Source: Loripinus fragilis
Lineage: Eukaryota; Mollusca; Bivalvia; Lucinida; Lucinidae
Assembly (NCBI GenBank): GCA_964019695.1
Contig: OZ026514.1
Coordinates: 101,539,845-101,603,844 of the forward strand
Length of the DNA: 64,000 bases
Direction: 5' to 3'
The position numbers and the translations under genes were made by a program. Every line of letters starts with the position of its first letter. Position 1 is the first letter of the stretch. This document shows, piece by piece, positions 22,976 to 34,653 of the stretch. The notes under the pieces are model-generated. The model was not told where the DNA came from, did no database searches, and saw nothing but the letters and a program-made list of their open reading frames with translations.

Positions 22976-25673
22976 ACAGGCGCGACCCTTACAAAATAGT
23001 GAAAATTTTGTACTATCTCAAAATGGGGTAAGAAAATAATTTTTTAGCAAAATTATTTGTTCCACTCATCAAAAGAAACATTTCTTCAACATTTGGGGCA
23101 ATTTTTGGAAAAATGAATTTTTGACGGAAAATCGAAAGGCGCGGACCTTACAAAATAGTGAAAATTTTGTACTATCTCAAAATGGGGTAAGAAAATATTT
23201 TTTGGCAAAATTATTTGTTCCACTCATCAAATGAAACATTTCTACAACATTTGGGGCAGTTTTTGGAAAATTGAATTTTTGACGGAAAATCGACAGGCGC
23301 GGACCTTTCAAAATAGTGAAAATTTTGTACTATCTCAAAATGGGGTAAGAAAATATTTTTTGGCAAAATTATTTGTTCCACTCATCAAAAGAAACATTTC
23401 TACAACATTTGGGGCAGTTTTTGGAAAATTGAATTTTTGACGGAAAATCGACAGGCGCGAACCTTTAAGTTACAAAATAGTGAAAATTTTGTACTATCTC
23501 AAAATGGGGTAAGAAAATATTTTTTGGCAAAATTATTTGTTCCACTCATCAAAAGAAACATTTCTATAATATTTGAGGCAGTTTTTGGAAAATTGAATTT
23601 TTGATAGAAAATCGACAGATGTGGACCTTACAAAATAGTGAAAATTATGTACAATCTCAAAATGGGGTAAAGAAATGTTTTTGGCAAAACTATTTGTTCC
23701 AATAAATCAAAAGAAACATTTCTATAACATTTGAGCCAGTTTTTGGAAAATTGAATTTTTGGCGGAAAATCAACAGGCACGGACCTTACAAAATAGTGAA
23801 AATTTTGTACTATCTTCAAATGGGGTAAGAAAATATTTTTTGGCAAAATTATTTGTTCCACTCATCTAAAGAAACATTTCTACAATATTTGAGGCAGTTT
23901 TTGGAAAAATTAATTTTTGACGGAAAATTGACAGGCGCGGACCTTACAAAATAGTGAAAATTTTGTACTATCTCAAAATGGGGTAAGAAAATATTTTTTG
24001 GCAAAATTATTTGTTCCACTCATCAAATGAAACATTTCTACAACATTTGGGGCAGTTTTTGGAAAATTGAATTTTTGACGGAAAATCGACAGGCGCGGAC
24101 CTTTCAAAATAGTGAAAATTTTGTACTATCTCAAAATGGGGTAAGAAAATATTTTTTGGCAAAATTATTTGTTCCACTCATCAAATGAAACATTTCTACA
24201 ACATTTGGGGCAGTTTTTGGAAAATTGAATTTTTGACGGAAAATCGACAGGCGCGAACCTTTAAGTTACAAAATAGTGAAAATTTTGTACTATCTCAAAA
24301 TGGGGTAAGAAAATATTTTTTGGCAAAATTATTTGTTCCACTCATCAAAAGAAACATTTCTATAATATTTGAGGCAGTTTTTGGAAAATTGAATTTTTGA
24401 TAGAAAATCGACAGATGTGGACCTTACAAAATAGTGAAAATTATGTACAATCTCAAAATGGGGTAAAGAAATGTTTTTGGCAAAACTATTTGTTCCAATA
24501 AATCAAAAGAAACATTTCTATAACATTTGAGCCAGTTTTTGGAAAATTGAATTTTTGGCGGAAAATCAACAGGCACGGACCTTACAAAATAGTGAAAATT
24601 TTGTACTATCTTCAAATGGGGTAAGAAAATATTTTTTGGCAAAATTATTTGTTCCACTCATCTAAAGAAACATTTCTACAATATTTGAGGCAGTTTTTGG
24701 AAAAATTAATTTTTGACGGAAAATTGACAGGCGCGGACCTTACAAAATAGTGAAAATTTTGTACTATCTCAAAATGGGGTAAGAAAATATTTTTTGGCAA
24801 AATTATTTGTTCCACTCATCAAAAGAAACATTTCTACAACATTTGAGACACTTTTTGGAAAATTGAATTGATGACATAAAATCGACAGGCGCGGACCTTA
24901 CCAAATTGTGAAAATTTTGTACTATCTCAAAATGGGGTAAGAAAATATTTTTTGGCAAAATTATTTGTTCCACTCATCAAAAGAAACATTTCTATAATAT
25001 TTGAGGCAGTTTTTGGAAAATTGAATTTTTGATAGAAAATCGACAGATGTGGACCTTACAAAATAGTGAAAATTATGTACAATCTCAAAATGGGGTAAAG
25101 AAATGTTTTTGGCAAAACTATTTGTTCCAATAAATCAAAAGAAACATTTCTATAACATTTGAGCCAGTTTTTGGAAAATTGAATTTTTGGCGGAAAATCA
25201 ACAGGCACAGACCTTACAAAATAGTGAAAATTTTGTACTATCTTCAAATGGGGTAAGAAAATATTTTTTGGCAAAATTATTTGTTCCACTCATCTAAAGA
25301 AACATTTCTACAATATTTGAGGCAGTTTTTGGAAAAATTAATTTTTGACGGAAAATTGACAGGCGCGGACCTTACAAAATAGTGAAAATTTTGTACTATC
25401 TCAAAATGGGGTAAGAAAATATTTTTTGGCAAAATTATTTGTTCCACTCGTCAAAAGAAACATTTCTACAACATTTGAGACACTTTTTGGAAAATTGAAT
25501 TTTTGACATAAATCGACAGGTGCGAACCTTACCAAATGTTGAAAATTTTGTACTATCTCAAAATGGGGTAAGAAAATATTTTTTGGCAAAATTATTTGTT
25601 CCGCTCATCAAAAGAAATATTTCTACATCATTTGAGGCAGTATTTGGAAAATTGAATTTTTGACGGAAAATCG
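22976..25673. repeat. Segment with 5- and 4-monomer steps, 17 monomers
   Basis: After restarting like 20602, this segment repeats itself locally: the 164 bp monomers at 23451 and 24247 are 796 bp apart (five monomers), and the AATAAATC monomers near 24496 and 25128 are 632 bp apart (four monomers). Three near-identical copies of the AATAAATC plus CTTCAAATGGGG pair therefore occur within about 1.7 kb. The equivalent region of unit B (52093-54790) has the same steps. Confidence 0.85.
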
Positions 25674-26613
25674 ACAGGCCGACTTACAAAATAGTGAAAA
25701 TTTTGTACTATCTCAATATGGGGTAAGAAAATACTTTTTTAGCAATTATTTGTTCCACTCATCAAAAGAAACATTTCTTCAACATTTGGGGCAGTTTTTG
25801 GAAAATTGAATTTTTGACTGAAAAGCGACAGGCGCGGACCTTTCAAAATAGTGAAAATTTTGTACTATCTCAAAATGAGGTAAGAAAATATTTTTCTGCA
25901 AAATTATTTGTTCCACTCATCAAAAGAAACATTTCTACAACATTTGAGGCAGTTTTTGGAAAATTGAATTTTTGACTGAAAAGCGACAGGCGCGGACCTT
26001 TCAAAATAGTGAAAATTTTGTACTATCTCAAAATGAGGTAAGAAAATATTTTTCTGCAAAATTATTTGTTCCACTCATCAAAAGAAACATTTCTACAACA
26101 TTTGAGGCAGTTTTTGGAAAATTGAATTTTTGACGGAAAATCGACAGACGCGGACCTTACAAAATAGTGAAAATTTTGTACTATCTCAAAATGAGGTAAA
26201 AAAATATTTTTTGGCAAAATTATTTGTTCCACTCATCAAAAGAAACATTTCTACAACATTTGAGGCAGTTTTTGGAAAATTTAATTTTTGACGGAAAATG
26301 GACAGGCGCGGACTTTACAAAATAGTGAAAATTTTGTACTATCTCAAAATGGGGTAAAGAAATGTTTTTTGGCATTATTATTTGTTCCATTTATCAAAAG
26401 AAACATTTCTAGATTTGAGACACTTTTTGGAATATTGAATATTTGACGGAAAATCGGCAGGTGCGGACCTTACAAAATAGTGAAAATTTTGTACTATCTC
26501 AAAATGGGGTAAGAAATGTTTTTTGGCAAAATTATTTGTTCCAATCATCAAAAGAAACATTTCTACAACATTTGAGGCAGTTTTTGGAAAATTGAATTTT
26601 TAAAGGAAAATCG
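25674..26613. repeat. Island of six divergent monomers, unit A
   Basis: Monomer starts at 25674, 25828, 25986, 26144, 26302 and 26457 give lengths of 154, 158, 158, 158, 155 and 157 bp. Variants here are rare or absent elsewhere: GGCCGACTTAC at 25677, TCAATATGGGG near 25713, CTTTTTTAGCAATTATTTG near 25734, the paired GACTGAAAAGCGACAG at 25816 and 25974, TTTTTCTGCAAAATT twice, AAATGGACAG near 26297, GGCATTATTATTTG near 26371, TTCTAGATTTGAG near 26408 and AAATCGGCAGG near 26451. The last two monomers recur near 29919-30230. Confidence 0.88.
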
Positions 26614-29600
26614 ACAGGCACGGACCTTACAAAATAGTGAAAATTTTGTACTATCTCAAAATGGGGTAAGAAAATATTTTTTGGCAAAATTATTTGTTCC
26701 ACTCATCAAAAGAAACATTTCTACAACATTTGAGACACTTTTTGGAAAATTGAATTGATGAAATAAAATCGACAGGCACGGACCTTACCAAATAGTGAAA
26801 ATTTTGTACTATCTCAAAATGGAGTAAGAAAATATTTTTTGGCAAAATTATTTGTTCCACTCTTCAAAAGAAACATTTCTACAATATTTGAGGCAGTTTT
26901 TGGAAAATTGAATTTTTGACAGAAAATCGACAGATGTGGACCTTACAAAATAGTGAAAATTTTGTACTATCTCAAAATGGGGTAAAGAAATGTTTTTGGC
27001 AAAACTATTTGTTCCACTCATCAAAAGGAACATTTCTACAACATTTGAGGCAGTTTTTGGAAAATTGAATTTTTGACGGAAAATCGACAGGCGCCACCCT
27101 TACAAAATAGTGAAAATTTTGTACTATCTCAAAATGGGGTAAGAAAATAATTTTTGGCAAAGTTATTTGTTCCACTCATCAAAAGAAACATTTCTTTAAC
27201 ACTTGAGCCAGTTTTTGGAAAATTGAATTTTTGGCGGAAAATCGACAGTGAAAATAGTGAAAATTTTGTACTATCTCAAAATGGGGTAAGAAAATATTTT
27301 TTGGCAAAATTATTTGTTCCACTCATCAAAAGAAACATTTCTACAATATTTGAGGCAGTTTTTGGAAAATTGAATTTTTGACAGAAAATCGACAGATGTG
27401 GACCTTACAAAATAGTGAAAATTTTGTACTATCTCAAAATGGGGTAAAAAAATGTTTTTGGCAAAACTATTCGTTCCACTCATCAAAAGAAACATTTCTT
27501 CAACATTTGGGGCAGTTTTTGGAAAATTGAATTTTTGACAGAAAATCGACAGGCGCGGACCTTACAAAATAGTGAAAATTTTGTACTATCTCAAAATGGG
27601 GTAAGAAAATATTTTTTGGCAAAATTATTTGTTCCACTCATCAAAGAAACATTTCTACAACATTTGGGGCAGTTTTCGGAAAATTGAATTTTTGACGGAA
27701 AATCGACAGGCGCGGACCTTACAAAATAGTGAAAATTTTGTACTATCTCAAAATGGGGTAAGAAAACATTTTTTGGCAAAATTATTTGTTCCACTTATCA
27801 AAAGAAACATTTCTACAATATTTGAGGCAGTTTTTGGAAAATTGAATTTTTGACAGAAAATCGACAGATGTGGACCTTACAAAATAGTGAAAATTTTGTA
27901 CTATCTCTTAATGGGGTAAAGAAAATTTTTGGCAAAATTATTTGTTCCACTCAACAAATGAAACATTTCTACATCATTTGAGGCAGTTTTTGGAAAATTG
28001 AATTTTTGACGGAAAATCGACAGGCGCGACCCTTACAAAATAGTGAAAATTTTGTTCTATCTCAAAATGGGGTAAGAAAATAATTTTTTAGCAAAATTAT
28101 TTGTTCCACTCATCAAAAGAAACATTTCTTCAACATTTGGGGCAATTTTTGGAAAAATGAATTTTTGACGGAAAATCGACAGGCTTGGACCTTACAAAAT
28201 AGTGAAAATTTTGTACTATCTCAAAATGGGGTAAGAAAATATTTTTCGGCAAAATTATTTGTTCCACTCATCAAATGAAACATTTCTACAACATTTGGGG
28301 CAGTTTTTGGAAAATTGAATTTTTGACGGAAAATCGACAGGCGCGAACCTTTCAAAATAGTGAAAATTTTGTACTATCTCAAAATGAGGTAAGAAAATAT
28401 TTTTTGGCAAAATTATTTGTTCCACTCATCAAAAGAAACATTTCTACAACATTTGGGGCAGTTTTTGGAAAATTGAATTTTTGACGGAAAATCGGCAGGC
28501 GCGGACCTTTAAGTTACAAAATAGTGAAAATTTTGTACTATCTCAAAATGGGGTAAGAAAATATTTTTTGGCAAAATTATTTGTTCCACTCATCAAAAGA
28601 AACATTTCTATAATATTTGAGGCAGTTTTTGGAAAATTGAATTTTTGATAGAAAATCGACAGATGTGGACCTTACAAAATAGTGAAAATTTTGTACTATC
28701 TCATAATGGGATAAAGAAAATTTTTGGCAAAACTATTTGTTCCATTCATCAAAAGAAACATTTCTTTAACACTTGAGCCAGTTTTTGGAAAATTGAATTT
28801 TTGGCGGAAAATCGACAGGCACGCACCTTACAAAATAGTGAAAATTTTGTACTATCTCAAAATGGGGTAAGAAAATATTTTTTGGCAAAATTATTTGTTC
28901 CACTCAACAAATGAAACATTTCTACAACATTTGGGACAGTTTTTGGAAAATTGAATTTTTGACGGAAAATCGACAGGCGCGACCCTTACAAAATAGTGAA
29001 AATTTTGTACTATCTCAAAATGGGGTAAGAAAATATTTTTTGGCAAAATTATTTGTTCCACTCATCAAAGGAAACATTTCTACATCATTTGAGGCAGTTT
29101 TTGGAAAATTGAATTTTTGACGGAAAATCGACAGGCGCGACCCTTACAAAATAGTGAAAATTTTGTACTATCTTAAAATGGGGTAAGAAAATAATTTTTT
29201 AGCAAAATTATTTGTTCCACTCATCAAAAGAAACATTTCTTCAACATTTGGGGCAATTTTTGGAAAAATGAATTTTTGACGGAAAATCGACAGGCGCGGA
29301 CCTTACAAAATAGTGAAAATTTTGTACTATCTCAAAATGGGGTAAGAAAATATTTTTTGGCAAAATTATTTGTTCCACTCATCAAATGAAACATTTCTAC
29401 ATTATTTGGGGCAGTTTTTGGAAAATTGAATTTTTGACGGAAAATCGACAGGCGCGAACCTTTCAAAATAGTGAAAATTTTGTACTATCTCAAAATGAGG
29501 TAAGAAAATATTTTTTGGCAAAATTATTTGTTCCACTCATCAAAAGAAACTTTCTACAATATTTGAGGCAGTTTTTGGAAAATTGAATTTTTGACAGAAA

Positions 29601-31964
29601 ATCGACAGATGTGGACCTTACAAAATAGTGAAAATTTTGTACTATCTCAAAATGGGGTAAAAAAATGTTTTTGGCAAAACTATTTGTTCCACTCATCAAA
29701 AGAAACATTTCTTCAACATTTGGGGCAGTTTTTGGAAAATTGAATTTTTGACAGAAAACCGACAGGCGCGGACCTTACAAAATAGTGAAAATTTTGTACT
29801 ATCTCAAAATGGGGTAAGAAAATATTTTTTAGCAAAATTATTTGTTCCACTCATCAAAGAAACATTTCTTCAACATTTGGGGCAGTTTTTGGAAAATTGA
29901 ATTTTTGACGGAAAATCGACAGGCGCGGACTTTACAAAATAGTGAAAATTTTGTACTATCTCAAAATGGGGTAAAGAAATGTTTTTTGGCATTATTATTT
30001 GTTCCATTTATCAAAAGAAACATTTCCAGATTTGAGACACTTTTTGGAATATTGAATATTTGACGGAAAATCGGCAGGTGCGGACCTTACAAAATAGTGA
30101 AAATTTTGTACTTTCTCAAAATGGGGTAAGAAATGTTTTTTGGCAAAATTATTTGTTCCAATCATCAAAAGAAACATTTCTACAACATTTGAGGCAGTTT
30201 TTGGAAAATTGAATTTTTAAAGGAAAATCGACAGGCACGGACCTTACAAAATAGTGAAAATTTTGTACTATCTCAAAATGGGGTAAGAAAATATTTTTTG
30301 GCAAAATTATTTGTTCCACTCATCAAAAGAAACATTTCTACAACATTTGAGACACTTTTTGGAAAATTGAATTGATGAAATAAAATCGACAGGCACGGAC
30401 CTTACCAAATAGTGAAAATTTTGTACTATCTCAAAATGGGGTAAGAAAACATTTTTTGGCAAAATTATTTGTTCCACTCATCAAAAGAAACATTTCTACA
30501 ATATTTGAGGCAGTTTTTGGAAAATTGAATTTTTGACAGAAAATCGACAGATGTGGACCTTACAAAATAGTGAAAATTTTGTAATATCTCTAAATGGGGT
30601 AAAGAAATGTTTTTGGCAAAACTATTTGTTCCACTCATCAAAAGAAACATTTCTACAACATTTGAGGCAGTTTTTGGAAAATTGAATTTTTGATGGAAAA
30701 TCGACAGGCGCGACCCTTACAAAATAGTGAAAATTTTGTACTATCTCAAAATGGGGTAAGAAAATAATTTTTGGCAAAGTTATTTGTTCCATTCATCAAA
30801 AGAAACATTTCTTTAACACTTGAGCCAGTTTTTGGAAAATTGAATTTTTGGCGGAAAATCGACAGGCACGCACCTTACAAAATAGTGAAAATTTTGTTCT
30901 ATCTCAAAATGGGGTAAGAAAATATTTTTTGGCAAAATTATTTGTTCCACTCATCAAATGAAACATTTCTACAACATTTGGGGCAGTTTTTGGAAAATTG
31001 AATTTTTGACGGAAAATCGACAGGTGCGGACCTTTCAAAATAGTGAAAATTTTGTACTATCTCAAAATGGGGTAAGAAAATGTTTTTGGCAAAACTATTT
31101 GTTCCAATCATCAAAAGAAACATTTCTATAACGTTTGAGCCAGTTTTTGGAAAATTGAATTTTTGGCGGAAAATCGACAGGCACGGACCTTACAAAATAG
31201 TAAAAATTTTGTACTATCTCAAAATGGGGTAAGAAAATATTTTTTGGCAAAATTATTTGTTCCACTCATCAAAAGAAACATTTCTACAACATTTGGGGCA
31301 GTTTTTGGAAAATTGAATTTTTGACGGAAAATCGACAGGCGCTAACCTTACAAAATAGTGAAAATTTTGTACTATCTCAAAATGGGGTAAGAAAACATTT
31401 TTTGGCAAAATTATTTGTTCTACTCATCAAAAGAAACATTTCTACAATATTTGAGGCAGTTTTTGGAAAATTGAATTTTTGACAGAAAATCGACAGATGT
31501 GGACCTTACAAAATAGTGAAAATTTTGTACCATCTCAAAATGGGGAAAAAAATGTTTTTGGCAAAACTATTTGTTCCAATCATCAAAAGAAACATTTCTA
31601 TAACACTTGAGCCAGTTTTTGGAAAATTGAATTTTTGGCGGAAAATCGACAGGCACGGACCTTACAAAATAGTGAAAATTTTGAACTATCTCAAAATGGG
31701 GTAAGAAAATATTTTTTGACAAAATTATTTGTTCCACTCATCAAAAGAAACATTTCTACAACATTTGGGGCAGTTTTTGGTAAATTGAATTTTTGACGGA
31801 AAATCGACAGGCGCGGACCTTACAAAATAGTGAAAATTTTGTACTATCTCAAAATGGGGTAAGAAAATATTTTTTGGCAAAATTATTTGTTCCACTCATC
31901 AGAAGAAACATTTCTACATCATTTGAGGCAGTTTTTGGAAAATTGAATTTTTGACGGAAAATCG
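26614..31964. repeat. Right part of unit A, about 34 monomers
   Basis: A composite stretch of monomer variants. About 26300-27247 is repeated at 29917-30864 (shift 3,617). About 27500-27890 matches 22140-22530 (shift 5,360). A 147 bp monomer lies at 27245 and a 164 bp monomer at 28495. The last monomers, from about 31100, match the end of the 27-monomer block (about 18316 onward, shift 12,784). Everything is satellite. Confidence 0.82.
27245..27391. repeat. 147 bp monomer with 11 bp deletion at its start
   Basis: The start reads ACAGTGAAAATAGTGAAAA, missing the GCGCGGACCTTAC region and therefore the CpG cluster and the left arm of the first dyad. The same change is at 56362-56508 in unit B and nowhere else that I saw. 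Confidence 0.9.
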
Positions 31965-34653
31965 ACAGGCGCGACCCTTACAAAATAGTGAAAATTTTGT
32001 ACTATCTCAAAATGGGGTAAGAAAATAATTTTTTAGCAAAATTATTTGTTCCACTCATCAAAAGAAACATTTCTTCAACATTTGGGGCAATTTTTGGAAA
32101 AATGAATTTTTGACGGAAAATCGACAGGCGCGGACCTTACAAAATAGTGAAAATTTTGTACTATCTCAAAATGGGGTAAGAAAATATTTTTTGGCAAAAT
32201 TATTTGTTCCACTCATCAAATGAAACATTTCTACAACATTTGGGGCAGTTTTTGGAAAATTGAATTTTTGACGGAAAATCGACAGGCGCGGACCTTTCAA
32301 AATAGTGAAAATTTTGTACTATCTCAAAATGAGGTAAGAAAATATTTTTTGGCAAAATTATTTGTTCCACTCATCAAAAGAAACATTTCTACAACATTTG
32401 GGGCAGTTTTTGGAAAATTGAATTTTTGACGGAAAATCGACAGGCGCGGAACTTTAAGTTACAAAATAGTGAAAATTTTGTACTATCTCAAAATGGGGTA
32501 AGAAAATATTTTTTGGCAAAATTATTTGTTCCACTCATCAAAAGAAACATTTCTATAATATTTGAGGCAGTTTTTGGAAAATTGAATTTTTGATAGAAAA
32601 TCGACAGATGTGGACCTTACAAAATAGTGAAAATTATGTACAATCTCAAAATGGGGTAAAGAAATGTTTTTGGCAAAACTATTTGTTCCAATAAATCAAA
32701 AGAAACATTTCTATAACATTTGAGCCAGTTTTTGGAAAATTGAATTTTTGGCGGAAAATCAACAGGCACGGACCTTACAAAATAGTGAAAATTTTGTACT
32801 ATCTTCAAACGGGGTAAGAAAATATTTTTTGGCAAAATTATTTGTTCCACTCATCTAAAGAAACATTTCTACAATATTTGAGGCAGTTTTTGGAAAATTG
32901 AATTTTTGACGGAAAATTGACAGGCGCGGACCTTACAAAATAGTGAAAATTTTGTACTATCTCAAAATGGGGTAAGAAAATATTTTTTGGCAAAATTATT
33001 TGTTCCACTCGTCAAAAGAAACATTTCTACAACATTTGAGACACTTTTTGGAAAATTGAATTTTTGACATAAATCGACAGGTGCGGACCTTACCAAATGT
33101 TGAAAATTTTGTACTATCTCAAAATGGGGTAAGAAAATATTTTTTGGCAAAATTATTTGTTCCAATCATCAAAAGAAACATTTCTACAACATTTGAGGCA
33201 GTTTTTGGAAAATTGAATTTTTAAAGGAAAATCGACAGGCACGGACCTTACAAAATAGTGAAAATTTTGTACTATCTCAAAATGGGGTAAGAAAATATTT
33301 TTTGGCAAAATTATTTGTTCCACTCATCAAAAGAAACATTTCTACAACATTTGAGAAACTTTTTGGAAAATTGAATTGATGACATAAAATCGACAGGCGC
33401 GGACCTTACCAAATAGTGAAAATTTTGTACTATCTCAAAATGGGGTAAAGAAATGTTTTTGGCAAAACTATTTGTTCCAATCATCAAAAGAAACATTTCT
33501 ATAACGTTTGAGCCAGTTTTTGGAAAATTGAATTTTTGGCGGAAAATCGACAGGCGCGGACCTTACAAAATAGTAAAAATTTTGTACTATCTCAAAATGG
33601 GGTAAGAAAATATTTTTTGGCAAAATTATTTGTTCCACTCATCAAAAGAAACATTTCTACAACATTTGGGGCAGTTTTTGGAAAATTGAATTTTTGACGG
33701 AAAATCGACAGGCGCTAACCTTACAAAATAGTGAAAATTTTGTACTATCTCAAAATGGGGTAAGAAAACATTTTTTGGCAAAATTATTTGTTCTACTCAT
33801 CAAAAGAAACATTTCTACAATATTTGAGGCAGTTTTTGGAAAATTGAATTTTTGACAGAAAATCGACAGATGTGGACCTTACAAAATAGTGAAAATTTTG
33901 TACCATCTCAAAATGGGGAAAAAAATGTTTTTGGCAAAACTATTTGTTCCAATCATCAAAAGAAACATTTCTATAACACTTGAGCCAGTTTTTGGAAAAT
34001 TGAATTTTTGGCGGAAAATCGACAGGCACGGACCTTACAAAATAGTGAAAATTTTGTACTATCTCAAAATGGGGTAAGAAAATATTTTTTGACAAAATTA
34101 TTTGTTCCACTCATCAAAAGAAACATTTCTACAACATTTGGGGCAGTTTTTGGTAAATTGAATTTTGACGGAAAATCGACAGGCGCGGACCTTACAAAAT
34201 AGTGAAAATTTTGTACTATCTCAAAATGGGGTAAGAAAATATTTTTTGGCAAAATTATTTGTTCCACTCATCAGAAGAAACATTTCTACATCATTTGAGG
34301 CAGTTTTTGGAAAATTGAATTTTTGACGGAAAATCGACAGGCGCGACCCTTACAAAATAGTGAAAATTTTGTACTATCTCAAAATGGGGTAAGAAAATAA
34401 TTTTTTAGCAAAATTATTTGTTCCACTCATCAAAAGAAACATTTCTTCAACATTTGGGGCAGTTTTTGGAAAATTTAATTTTTGACGGAAAATCGACAGG
34501 CGCGGACCTTACAAAATAGTGAAAATTTTGTACTATCTCAAAATGGGGTAAGAAAATATTTTCTGGCAAAATTATTTGTTCCACTCATCAAATGAAACAT
34601 TTCTACAACATTTGGGGCAGTTTTTGGAAAATTGAATTTTTGACAGAAAATCG
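31965..34653. repeat. Unit B lead segment, 17 monomers
   Basis: Counterpart of 2848-5536, with the 164 bp monomer at 32440, the AATAAATC monomer near 32690 and the GCGCTAACC monomer near 33708. A one-base-short TTGAATTTTGACGG near 34157 is shared with the unit A counterpart near 5041 but not with the similar copies near 10690 and 39815, showing that rare length changes are inherited with the large unit. Confidence 0.85.

Larger units (their letters stand above)
2848..31964. repeat. Higher-order repeat unit A, 29,117 bp, about 185 monomers
   Basis: From 2848 onward the order of monomer variants is reproduced in the same order 29,117 bp downstream. Markers at this exact shift include the 164 bp monomers (3323 and 32440), the 126 bp monomers (9802 and 38919), the 27-monomer block start (11031 and 40148) and the divergent island (25674 and 54791). 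Allowing for three 126 bp monomers, the length equals 185 monomers of 158 bp. The left edge is set by sequence: upstream of about 2788 the match to the equivalent place before unit B is lost (CAAAGG against CAGAAG). Confidence 0.93.

Noticed and set aside
27467..27490. TTCG-containing site (TATTCGTTCCACTC) as a possible CENP-B box
   Set aside because: The CENP-B box core needs TTCG, then A, then CGGG at fixed spacing. Only the TTCG part is present here, and the TTTTCGG variants near 8351 and 12579 also lack CGGG at the right distance. I found no match on either strand.
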